The notes under the pieces: generated by a model
Told to the model about the DNA's origin: nothing
What the model saw: the letters and a program-made list of their open reading frames with translations, nothing else
Database searches by the model: none
Shown here: one piece after another, positions 1 through 5,767 of the stretch
Numbering within the stretch: position 1 is the first letter of the stretch
Layout of the letters: each line of letters begins with the position of its first letter
DNA from: Bacillota bacterium
Lineage (GTDB): Bacteria; Bacillota; Negativicutes; Sporomusales; UBA7701
Direction: 5' to 3'
DNA: 6,004 nt
Assembly: GCA_023415075.1 (NCBI GenBank)
Contig: JAEZLU010000067.1
Coordinates: 1 to 6,004 of the forward strand
Position numbers and translations under genes: made by a program

Positions 1-176
1 TCCTTGAGGCTGACGGTGGCGCCACTGATATCAGCGATCATTACCATGTTGAAAAAGCCGTTGATGATGTTCTGGTTGATGTCGAGGATATTGACGTTGC
101 TGGCGGCCAGCGCCGTGCTGACCATGGCGACGATGCCGACCCGGTCATGGCCGATGATGGTTATTACGACTCTCAT
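1..176 (-). CDS. ACT domain-containing protein, UPF0237 family (5' part, runs off the window)
   Basis: The first 58 codons are present and the 3' end lies beyond base 1. The translation opens MRVVITIIGHDRVGIVAMVS, which is the beta-strand, Gly-containing turn and helix typical of an ACT ligand-binding domain (residues about 3-45). It continues with NVNILDINQNI and the strand FFNMVMIADI. This matches the small stand-alone ACT proteins of family UPF0237 (usually about 90 residues), which often precede a UPF0210/DUF711 gene; that neighbour would lie outside the window. ACT domains usually bind amino acids or other small ligands, but no ligand is established for this family. The ATG at 174-176 is preceded by GGTGGAG (186-192) with 9-base spacing, which fixes the start. 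It has its own promoter (251-278) and a hairpin in its leader (208-234), so it is probably a separate transcription unit from the catabolic genes upstream. Confidence 0.9.
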   Translation of the reverse strand, partial: MRVVITIIGHDRVGIVAMVSTALAASNVNILDINQNIINGFFNMVMIADISGATVSLK

Positions 177-198
177 GATACCACGCTCCACCCTGCTT

Positions 199-234
199 AA
201 ATAAAGTCCGCAAGACAAATATCTTGTCTTGCGG
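199..234 (-). terminator. Hairpin with T-rich tail between yqeC and the ACT gene (terminator or leader attenuator)
   Basis: Bases 208-218 (CCGCAAGACAA) and 224-234 are perfect reverse complements, giving an 11-bp stem with a 5-base loop. On the minus strand the stem is followed by ACTTTATTTAA (197-207), an interrupted T tract; the plus strand has no T run right after it. It can therefore end transcripts coming from yqeC. However, it also lies downstream of the promoter at 251-278, so it is inside the leader of the ACT gene and could act as an attenuator or a 5' stabilising stem. The T tract is imperfect, so termination strength is uncertain. Confidence 0.6.
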
Positions 235-250
235 CTATTGTATTGATACT

Positions 251-278
251 ATTATACCTTTTTCCGCCAAAATGCCAA
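251..278 (-). promoter_or_regulatory. Sigma-A-type promoter for the ACT-domain gene
   Basis: Read on the minus strand there is a -35 box TTGGCA (273-278), a 16-base spacer and a perfect -10 box TATAAT (251-256). Transcription would start near 243-245, giving a leader of about 68 bases before the ACT start codon. The -35 box begins 18 bases after the yqeC stop codon, and the site is the only strong promoter-like sequence I see in the window. It should drive the ACT gene independently of the yqeC operon. Confidence 0.72.
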
Positions 279-296
279 GGGGCCTGGCCGATTTTT

Positions 297-1094
297 CTAC
301 TTTCGCGGCAGAAAGCGGAATTCCCGGCGGTCGATGCTGCCGATTACGACGCCGGCCACCGCCGGGTTACCGGCGGCCAGCACGGCCCGGGCCAGGCCGG
401 CGGCAGCCCGGAGGCCAGCCTCGCCCTCGGCCTTGTTGATGAAGGGTACTACCGGGCAGCCGGGCGGGCAGTTATGGAGGTAGCCGTCCGGATGTAACAG
501 CAGCCTGGCGACTATTTCCTCGCTGACTGTCGCCCCGACAGGAACGCCGGCCAGTTCGGCGGCCCGCGCCGGCCGGTGGACGTAAGGGGTGGCCAGCGGC
601 CGCCCGAGGACGTCGACGCCAACGACCGGGACCAACAGGCGGGTGGCGGCCGGGACGACCGGGTCGTGTTCGAGATGGCCCTTGAGCGGCAGGCCGGCCG
701 AGCCGTCGCCTTCGACAATGAGGGCGGCATCGGTTTCGCCGGCCAGGGCGTCCACCCAGGTGGGGTCGAGCCCGGCCAGCTTGCGCTGGTTGCCGACGAC
801 CCGCTCGCCGGCCAGAGTGACGATGAGAGCCGAGTCCCGCCATTCAGCCACCGCCTGCCGGCAGGCCGCCAGGCTTGTGACGATGGCGGCCCGCCGGTCG
901 TCGCCCTCGGGGATGAACAGCTTGGCGGTGGCAACGGCGAAGCTCGGCCGGCCGGCGGCCTTCAGGCCGGCGACCAGGTAATACATAAGGCTGGTTTTGC
1001 CGCCGCCGCCGATGAGGGTGACGACGGGAGGCGGCGGCACGGCAGCCAGAAGGTCTCGCCAAACGGGATGCAGGGTGTGGTTATTCTTCGTCAT
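297..1094 (-). CDS. yqeC: YqeC-like putative selenium-dependent molybdenum hydroxylase accessory protein
   Basis: This 265-residue protein resembles the YqeC family (selenium-dependent hydroxylase accessory protein). Visible motifs are a glycine-rich P-loop, TLIGGGGKTS at residues 26-35, then EGDGSAGLPLKGHLEHDPVVP (residues 128-148), whose acidic DGS and LPLK elements are family hallmarks, and FINKAEG at 218-224, resembling a GTPase NKxD motif. These suggest a nucleotide-binding cytosolic protein. YqeC genes travel with selenium-dependent molybdenum hydroxylases and are thought to help mature their cofactor; the exact reaction is unproven. The ATG at 1092-1094 lies inside the end of the cyclase gene (14-base overlap) and has no clear Shine-Dalgarno site, so translation is probably coupled to the cyclase. 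No other good start is seen nearby. The hydroxylase itself is not in the window. The family call is firm; the role is family-level inference. Confidence 0.88.
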   Translation of the reverse strand: MTKNNHTLHPVWRDLLAAVPPPPVVTLIGGGGKTSLMYYLVAGLKAAGRPSFAVATAKLFIPEGDDRRAAIVTSLAACRQAVAEWRDSALIVTLAGERVVGNQRKLAGLDPTWVDALAGETDAALIVEGDGSAGLPLKGHLEHDPVVPAATRLLVPVVGVDVLGRPLATPYVHRPARAAELAGVPVGATVSEEIVARLLLHPDGYLHNCPPGCPVVPFINKAEGEAGLRAAAGLARAVLAAGNPAVAGVVIGSIDRREFRFLPRK

Positions 1095-1866
1095 AGGCGA
1101 CGACGCGGCAGATGGAGGACTCGCCGCCCTCGAACCGCCAGGGGTAGCAGCCGATGATCAGCCGCTTGTTCAAAACCTTGGTGACGTCGCCACCGATGTT
1201 TTCGACATGGATGATGTTGTGGTGGAAGAGATCGACATGCATAAGCTGGTAGTGGTCGTCAGGGAAAATGTCGGTAAGACCTTTGCCGTATTTGGCGCGG
1301 AAATGCTTGTCGCATTCATCCGCCTGGCGGGGACACCAGTCGCGGATCTTGGTGTTCATCGGGTGGTCGGCCGAGCCGGCGTCGACTCCCAGCCATTTGA
1401 ACTGCATGTCGTAGCACCATTTGGAGAACTCGCGGGTGGGTCCGGGATGCTTGACCATGTAGCGGACTTCGTCGGCTTCCGGCTGATCCCAGCCATACTT
1501 GTAAGCGCCGGTGTGGATGATGAGGATGTCGCCCTTGCGGACGTCGACCCTGTCCATGATGTCCTTGGAGGTATAGACGCCATAGTCTTCGTAGATGTCA
1601 CTGAGGTCGACGACGACGCCCGGGCCGATGAGGTCGGTCAGCGGAATGCTGGCGATGTCGCGGCCGTGGGTGCAGAAGTGGAGCGAGCCGTCAAGGTGGG
1701 TGCCAACGTGGTTGGAGGTGGTGATTACCTGGCCGTTGGCGCCGTTGGAGGACAGGCGCTTGAAGAATTTGATCTGCAGCGGCTCATAAGTCGGCCAGGG
1801 CGGCGTGAGGTGGCTGAGTTTTTGCGTAAGGTCATACATTTTAACTTTGTCCCAGTTTTTTACCAT
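1081..1866 (-). CDS. Cyclase family protein (kynurenine formamidase-like metal-dependent hydrolase)
   Basis: This 261-residue protein belongs to the cyclase/kynurenine formamidase superfamily (Pfam Cyclase). The metal-site motif reads NHVGTHLDGSLHF at residues 52-64, giving H53, H57, D59 and H63 as likely ligand and catalytic residues. The more usual D-x-P-x-H has Ser instead of Pro here. A second signature, HHNIIHVENI at 215-224, supplies the conserved His and Glu (E222) of the C-terminal half. Family members hydrolyse amide, imide or lactam bonds, such as N-formylkynurenine and isatin. The substrate cannot be read from sequence. Placed just after the FdrA/DUF1116/DUF2877 genes, it may open a cyclic N-heterocycle to make a ureido or amide intermediate for them. 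The ATG at 1864-1866 is preferred over the Met at residue 10 because GAGGGA (1872-1877) precedes it by 5 bases. There is no signal peptide, so it is probably cytosolic. Confidence 0.92.
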   Translation of the reverse strand: MVKNWDKVKMYDLTQKLSHLTPPWPTYEPLQIKFFKRLSSNGANGQVITTSNHVGTHLDGSLHFCTHGRDIASIPLTDLIGPGVVVDLSDIYEDYGVYTSKDIMDRVDVRKGDILIIHTGAYKYGWDQPEADEVRYMVKHPGPTREFSKWCYDMQFKWLGVDAGSADHPMNTKIRDWCPRQADECDKHFRAKYGKGLTDIFPDDHYQLMHVDLFHHNIIHVENIGGDVTKVLNKRLIIGCYPWRFEGGESSICRVVAYDEE

Positions 1867-1871
1867 GATTA

Positions 1872-1877
1872 TCCCTC
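1872..1877 (-). promoter_or_regulatory. Ribosome binding site deciding the cyclase start
   Basis: GAGGGA on the minus strand lies 5 bases before the ATG at 1866 and inside the 15-base gap after the DUF1116 stop codon. The alternative in-frame ATG at 1837-1839 has no comparable site. Confidence 0.7.
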
Positions 1878-1881
1878 GCTT

Positions 1882-3309
1882 TTAAATATTTTTCAGGCGC
1901 GCATTTAGCGCCAGTAAAGCCTTGTCGAAGCATTCCCGCGGCGGATTGACGACGCCGGCGCCGACCTGGCCGACACCCGGCAGGCGGTGGGCCATGCCGG
2001 TATTGATGACCGGCAGGATGCCGCTGGCGATGACCTTGCGGACGTCGATGCCGGTGGCGGTACCGCGGAAGCCCAGGTTGGGGATGGTGTAGTTGGGGTT
2101 TTCGGCGGTGGTTATTTCGTACATTTTCCGGCTGTAGGCCAGAGCGTCGGCCGGGGTGCCGCCGACAAACTGGACGATGGCCGGGGCGCCGCCCATGGCG
2201 AAGCCGCCGATGCCGTAGGTCTCGGTGATGGCGCTGTCGCCGATGTCGGGGCTGGCGTCCTTTTCGCTGTAGCCGGGGAAGAACAGGCCCTTGATCATCT
2301 GGGCCGGGCCGGTGAACCAGGTATTGCCCGGGCAGCCGCTGACGCGGATGCCGAACTCGTAGCCGTTGCGGCACATAGTGGTGACGATGGTGGAGTTCTC
2401 GATGCCGTGAGCGGCGTCGAGGGCCGCCTTGGCCGCCGGCATCGACAGGTTGAGGGCGAAGTGGTCGTTGGAGTTGATGAACTCGAGGACGCGGGCGACT
2501 GTCTCGGCCGGCAGGCCGGCTTTGACCAGGCAGGGGCCGATGGCCCGGATGTACAGGCTGGTGGCCGCTTTGTTGCGGTTGTGGCATTCGTCGCCCATGT
2601 GGAGAGCCTGGGCGATCAGCGTCCTGAGGTCGATGCCGCCGCTTAAGGCGACCGCTTTTTTGAGGGCGGGGGCCAGTTCGTCCCGTATCCAGCGCAAGCG
2701 CTGGATGACTTCGTCGCCGTAGGCGCCGAACCGGAGGACTTTGCCGAGGCCTTCGTTGAGGGTACAGTAGCTGAAGTTGCCGTGGGTCTTGTTCTCGATG
2801 ACCTGCACCGGCATCGAGGCTGAGGTGACGCCGGCCATCGGGCCTACGGCGCCGTGCTCGTGGCAGGGGGCAAAGGTTATTTTGCCGGAGGCGGCGAGGG
2901 CCACGGCGGCGGCCTCGCTGTCAGCCAGGCCTTCGTAGATGAGGGCGCCGATGACCGCGCCCCGCATCGGACCGGCCATGTTCTCCCAGGCTACCGGCGG
3001 GCCGGCGTGGAGAATGGTGGTCGGCGTCATGCCAGGGACGGCTTCGAGGGCGCTGAGGGCCACGTCGACCAGCACCGGCCGAGCGGCGACGATGGCTTCG
3101 ACGACGCGGGCGTTGGCGGCGTCGATAGCCGGCCTGTCGGTAAGGCGGTCGAGGGCGGCGACGAGTTCCGGCCGGCCGCCGGCCGGCGGCCGCCAGTCGA
3201 GCTGGGCGACGGTCGTCCCCTGGGCGTCGAGATCGTCTTTGAACACCGGGGCGCCGATATTGATGACCGTCAGTTTTTCGCCGAACAGTTCAGTAATTTG
3301 CTTTTTCAT
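1882..3309 (-). CDS. ylbE: DUF1116 protein, YlbE/AllG-like subunit of a carbamoyltransferase system
   Basis: This 475-residue protein is a clear DUF1116 member. Conserved-looking stretches include LHAGPPVAWENMAGPMRGA (100-118), APCHEHGAVGPMAGVTSASM (147-166), NEGLGKVLRFGAYGDEV (185-201), MGDECHNRN (238-246), GDSAITETYGIGGFAMGGAP (357-376) and INTGMAHRLPGVGQVGAGV (435-453). In E. coli the relative YlbE (AllG) acts with FdrA and YlbF in oxamate carbamoyltransferase, which makes or uses carbamoyl phosphate; the substrate here may differ. It is about 55 residues longer at the N-terminus than E. coli YlbE as I recall it. That extra segment (about 12-57, VINIGAPVF... to RPELVAALDRL) resembles the C-terminal tail of E. 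coli FdrA. The start overlaps the fdrA stop by ATGA and has a strong AAGGAGGTG site (3315-3323), so the two should be made in balanced amounts. No transmembrane segments are seen. Confidence 0.92.
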   Translation of the reverse strand: MKKQITELFGEKLTVINIGAPVFKDDLDAQGTTVAQLDWRPPAGGRPELVAALDRLTDRPAIDAANARVVEAIVAARPVLVDVALSALEAVPGMTPTTILHAGPPVAWENMAGPMRGAVIGALIYEGLADSEAAAVALAASGKITFAPCHEHGAVGPMAGVTSASMPVQVIENKTHGNFSYCTLNEGLGKVLRFGAYGDEVIQRLRWIRDELAPALKKAVALSGGIDLRTLIAQALHMGDECHNRNKAATSLYIRAIGPCLVKAGLPAETVARVLEFINSNDHFALNLSMPAAKAALDAAHGIENSTIVTTMCRNGYEFGIRVSGCPGNTWFTGPAQMIKGLFFPGYSEKDASPDIGDSAITETYGIGGFAMGGAPAIVQFVGGTPADALAYSRKMYEITTAENPNYTIPNLGFRGTATGIDVRKVIASGILPVINTGMAHRLPGVGQVGAGVVNPPRECFDKALLALNARLKNI

Positions 3310-4790
3310 TTAGCCACCTCCTTGGCGATGGCCGCGGCAAGGTAGGCGCCGCGGGCGTTGCTCTTGGCCAGGGTGGCCCCGGCGGCCGCCAGCTTGCGCT
3401 CCTGCTCGGCCTTGCCTTGCTTGTCGGTGTCGGTGCCGCAGACATAGGCGATGATCTCGAGGTGCCGGCCAGCCTGGCGGGCCTTCTCCTTGGCGGCGGC
3501 GATGGCCGGTGCGGTGACGCCCGCCGGGTCGGCGTGCGAGCCGTAGCCGAGGACGACGTCGAGAAGGATAACGGCGGTGGTCGGGTCGGCGGCCGCGGCG
3601 GCGATATGGGGCAGCCGCAGGGACGGCTCGATCATCGGGTGGGGCTTGCCGACGGTATAGGCGTCGTCGCCGAGGTCGATAAAGTTGTGGCCGCCGCCCG
3701 CTACGCCGGCGATGTGCTCAGCCTCCTTGCAGAGGGTGCCGCCGCAGAACAGGCCGCGAATGTATTTTTGGCCCGCTGCCAGCTTGGGTCTGACGGCTGC
3801 GGCCATTTTTTCCAGTTCTTCGTGACGGCAGGCTGCCGCCGGTTTCTCGCCGCGGGCCAGGGCCACGGCCGCCTGGGCGGCGCCCTCCAGGGTGGACGCG
3901 AAATGGGCGCCGGCGGCGGTGGCCGCTGCGGCGTCGCCGCCGAGGAAGGATATGACGACCGGTTTGCCGGCAGCTTTGACGGCTGCCAGGATTTTATCGG
4001 CGACCGCCGGCGCCGGCGGCTTGGAGACGAGGACGATGACCTTGGTGGCCGGGTCGGCGGTCAGGGCGGCCAGGCAGTCGAGCATCATGATGCCGCCGAC
4101 TTCGGCCGACAGGTCGCGGCCGCCGGTGCCCAGCACCTGGGACAGGCCTTCACCCAGGCGGTGGATGTGGACGGTGACTTCCTGGGTGCCGGTACCCGAG
4201 GCGCCGACGACGCCGATAGTCCCCGGGCGGACGGCGTTGGCGAAGCAGAGGCCGACGCCATTGACGATGGCGGTGCCGCAGTCGGGGCCCATCAGCAGGA
4301 GGCCCTGCTCGTGGGCGATTTTCTTGAGTTCGACTTCGTCAGCCAGGGCGACATTGTCACTGAACAGCATGACGTTAAGCCCCTGGCGGAGGGCGGCGCG
4401 GGCTTCGCGGGCCGCATACTCGCCCGGCACCGAGATTATCGCCAGATTGGCCGCCGGCAGCTGGCGAACGGCGCCGGCGATGGTGGCAAAGCTGACGGTC
4501 GTTTGCTGGTCGTCAGCCCGCTTGGTGGTGGCGCCGCTGAATTCGGTGAGAGCTGCCTGCCAGGCCGCTTCGCTGTCGGCTTTCAGGGCGATCACCAGGT
4601 CGTCGGGTCCGCAGGCGGCAGCCTCATCGGTCAGCAGGCCGACGCCGGCCAGCAGTTCTTTGTTCATCGGCGTGGCCATGACGGCCACCGCCTCGGCCAC
4701 CCCGGGCAGGGCGGCGATGCGCTGGGTCAGCGACATCAGGGTTACCGAGTCGTAGTAGGTGTTCTTTTTGATTTCGACTTTGACTATCAT
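3306..4790 (-). CDS. fdrA: FdrA (AllF-like), succinyl-CoA synthetase alpha-like subunit of a carbamoyltransferase system
   Basis: This 494-residue protein aligns by eye with E. coli FdrA. The N-terminal part has IKKNTYYDSVTLM (8-19), ATPMNKELL (39-47) and ISVPGEYAAREA (119-130). The CoA-ligase-like part has LLMGPDCGTAI (165-175), the nucleotide-fold turn IGVVGASGTGTQE (192-204) and GTGGRDLSAEVGGI (221-234). The C-terminal part has IDLGDDAYTVGKPHPMI (371-387) and LLDVVLGYG (409-417). E. coli FdrA is named for suppression of a protein-export defect but is now reported as part of oxamate carbamoyltransferase. The GHAGA-type phosphohistidine loop of succinyl-CoA synthetase alpha is not seen after PVVISFLGG (277-285), arguing against an ordinary acyl-CoA ligase. 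It lacks the roughly 60-residue tail of the E. coli protein. The ATG overlaps the DUF2877 stop (TAATG) and follows GAGGTG (4799-4804) by 8 bases. Confidence 0.92.
   Translation of the reverse strand: MIVKVEIKKNTYYDSVTLMSLTQRIAALPGVAEAVAVMATPMNKELLAGVGLLTDEAAACGPDDLVIALKADSEAAWQAALTEFSGATTKRADDQQTTVSFATIAGAVRQLPAANLAIISVPGEYAAREARAALRQGLNVMLFSDNVALADEVELKKIAHEQGLLLMGPDCGTAIVNGVGLCFANAVRPGTIGVVGASGTGTQEVTVHIHRLGEGLSQVLGTGGRDLSAEVGGIMMLDCLAALTADPATKVIVLVSKPPAPAVADKILAAVKAAGKPVVISFLGGDAAAATAAGAHFASTLEGAAQAAVALARGEKPAAACRHEELEKMAAAVRPKLAAGQKYIRGLFCGGTLCKEAEHIAGVAGGGHNFIDLGDDAYTVGKPHPMIEPSLRLPHIAAAAADPTTAVILLDVVLGYGSHADPAGVTAPAIAAAKEKARQAGRHLEIIAYVCGTDTDKQGKAEQERKLAAAGATLAKSNARGAYLAAAIAKEVAK
3315..3323 (-). 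promoter_or_regulatory. Strong ribosome binding site for the DUF1116 gene
   Basis: AAGGAGGTG on the minus strand is a near-perfect Shine-Dalgarno sequence inside the last codons of fdrA, 5 bases before the ATG at 3307-3309. It fixes the start and shows that the gene is well translated despite overlapping fdrA. Confidence 0.8.
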
Positions 4791-5683
4791 TAGCTATTCA
4801 CCTCTTTCGCCAGTTGCAAACCTAGGTCAAGGCCGGTGGCCAGGCCGACCGCCAGATCGGTGCCCGAGGTGGCGCCGTTGGCTAAAAGTCGCCCGGCGGC
4901 CGCAAGGACCTCAGTTTCGCCGGCGTTTGTCAGGGCAGCCGCCAGGCCGATGAGGTCGGCGGCGGCCCAGCCGTCGGCCGCGTGCCGCAGCATGGACCGG
5001 CTGATAAGGCCGGTGGCGGTGGCGGCCTCGCAGACAAGGCCGGCCGCCAGCCGGTGATATTCTTTTCCGAAGGGCGCGCCCGCCAGCCGGAAAGTCAGGA
5101 TGAGGCCGGTGAGAAAGTCGTCGCCGGCCGGCGTAAGGCCGATCCCCAGGCCAAGCAGACGGCAGCCGGCCGCCAGCGCCTCGTCCGGACGAGCTGCCAG
5201 CAGGCAGGTCCGCAGGGCGCCGGCCCGCAGCGCCAGTTCGCGGGCCAGCATGGTCCGGCCCGGCCGGCCGCTGCCGAAGGCCCACAGGCCGCCGACCTTG
5301 CCGTCGGTCGTCACCAGCCGCCGCAGGGCTGCCAGGTTGCCGGCCAGCCGTTGCCGGCCGGCAGCGTCGGCGGGAAAGGCCGGCAGCACGGCCGTCCATG
5401 GACGGAGAGCGCCTGAGGCGATGACCAGCGGCCCGCAGATCAGGCTGCCGGCCGCGGCGGTGACGGCGTCACCGGGCTGCAGGCCGTAGCGGTCGAAAGC
5501 GTTAACTGCCACCCGGACAGTGGCCGGGGCGTCGCTCTTGCCGGCCGCCGCCAGTGTGTACAGGTCGCCGACGGGGCCGGTGAAGTTTACGGCGGCGGCG
5601 AAGACGCTGTGCACGCTGCCGCCAAAAGGTTGTCCGAAAAGGACGGGTATTATCCTGGCGTCGGCTGATAGCGCTTCCGGCAT
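4790..5683 (-). CDS. ylbF: DUF2877 protein, YlbF/AllH-like subunit of a carbamoyltransferase system
   Basis: This 297-residue protein carries the DUF2877 signature GLGIGLTPAGDDFLTG at residues 178-193, a glycine and acidic loop likely to bind a ligand or metal, and the C-terminal motif GATSGTDLAVGLATGL (270-285). The N-terminal half (VHSVFAAAVNFTG, 24-36; FGSGRPGRTML, 136-146) fits the family. E. coli YlbF (AllH) is the third component of oxamate carbamoyltransferase with FdrA and YlbE, and it is unrelated to B. subtilis YlbF. Here the gene comes first in the set, whereas in E. coli it follows fdrA and ylbE. The ATG at 5681-5683 follows GGGGGGA (5693-5699) by 9 bases. An intrinsic terminator lies just upstream of that site and no promoter is obvious in the gap, so expression probably depends on readthrough or on a promoter farther upstream. 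It is probably cytosolic, as no signal peptide is seen. Confidence 0.87.
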   Translation of the reverse strand: MPEALSADARIIPVLFGQPFGGSVHSVFAAAVNFTGPVGDLYTLAAAGKSDAPATVRVAVNAFDRYGLQPGDAVTAAAGSLICGPLVIASGALRPWTAVLPAFPADAAGRQRLAGNLAALRRLVTTDGKVGGLWAFGSGRPGRTMLARELALRAGALRTCLLAARPDEALAAGCRLLGLGIGLTPAGDDFLTGLILTFRLAGAPFGKEYHRLAAGLVCEAATATGLISRSMLRHAADGWAAADLIGLAAALTNAGETEVLAAAGRLLANGATSGTDLAVGLATGLDLGLQLAKEVNS

Positions 5684-5692
5684 CGGCTTTTG

Positions 5693-5699
5693 TCCCCCC
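5693..5699 (-). promoter_or_regulatory. Ribosome binding site of the DUF2877 gene
   Basis: GGGGGGA on the minus strand lies 9 bases before the ATG at 5683. It is G-rich rather than the usual AGGAGG form and begins only 2 bases after the T tract of the upstream terminator, so the fold of that hairpin could influence access to it. Confidence 0.55.
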
Positions 5700-5701
5700 G
5701 G

Positions 5702-5733
5702 GAAAAGAAGGAGCCCGCAGCCGCGGGCCTCCT
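5702..5733 (-). terminator. Intrinsic terminator after the permease gene
   Basis: On the minus strand AGGAG-G-CCCGC, loop GGCT, then GCGGG-CTCCT forms a GC-rich 10-bp stem with one bulged base (5709-5733), followed directly by TCTTTTC (5702-5708). It sits 35 bases after the permease stop codon. Because the DUF2877 gene begins only 19 bases after the T tract, the hairpin separates the permease from the catabolic genes and would reduce, or conditionally block, cotranscription. Confidence 0.72.
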
Positions 5734-5767
5734 ACGGTTGCCTATTTATTAATTTACCACCGACAGT

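Noticed and set aside
997..1908. Plus-strand open frame of 303 codons opposite the cyclase gene
   Set aside because: It is the mirror of the cyclase coding strand, rich in Val/Asp/Ala with no recognisable domain; the minus-strand cyclase motifs explain the region.
3165..3195. Dense CCGGC/GCCGG runs that look like a repeat element
   Set aside because: Such runs occur throughout the window and follow from GC-rich Ala/Gly/Pro/Arg codons; there is no regular spacing or matching copy to support a repeat family or CRISPR array.
3417..4793. Plus-strand open frame of 458 codons opposite fdrA
   Set aside because: It is antisense to a clear FdrA gene, has a low-complexity Gly/Asp/Val composition typical of GC-rich shadow frames, shows no family motif and has no supporting ribosome binding site.
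5734..5767. AT-rich stretch after the permease stop as a promoter for the DUF2877 gene
   Set aside because: TAAATT and TAAATA could pass as -10 boxes, but no acceptable -35 lies 16-18 bases upstream, and a start here would run into the terminator.
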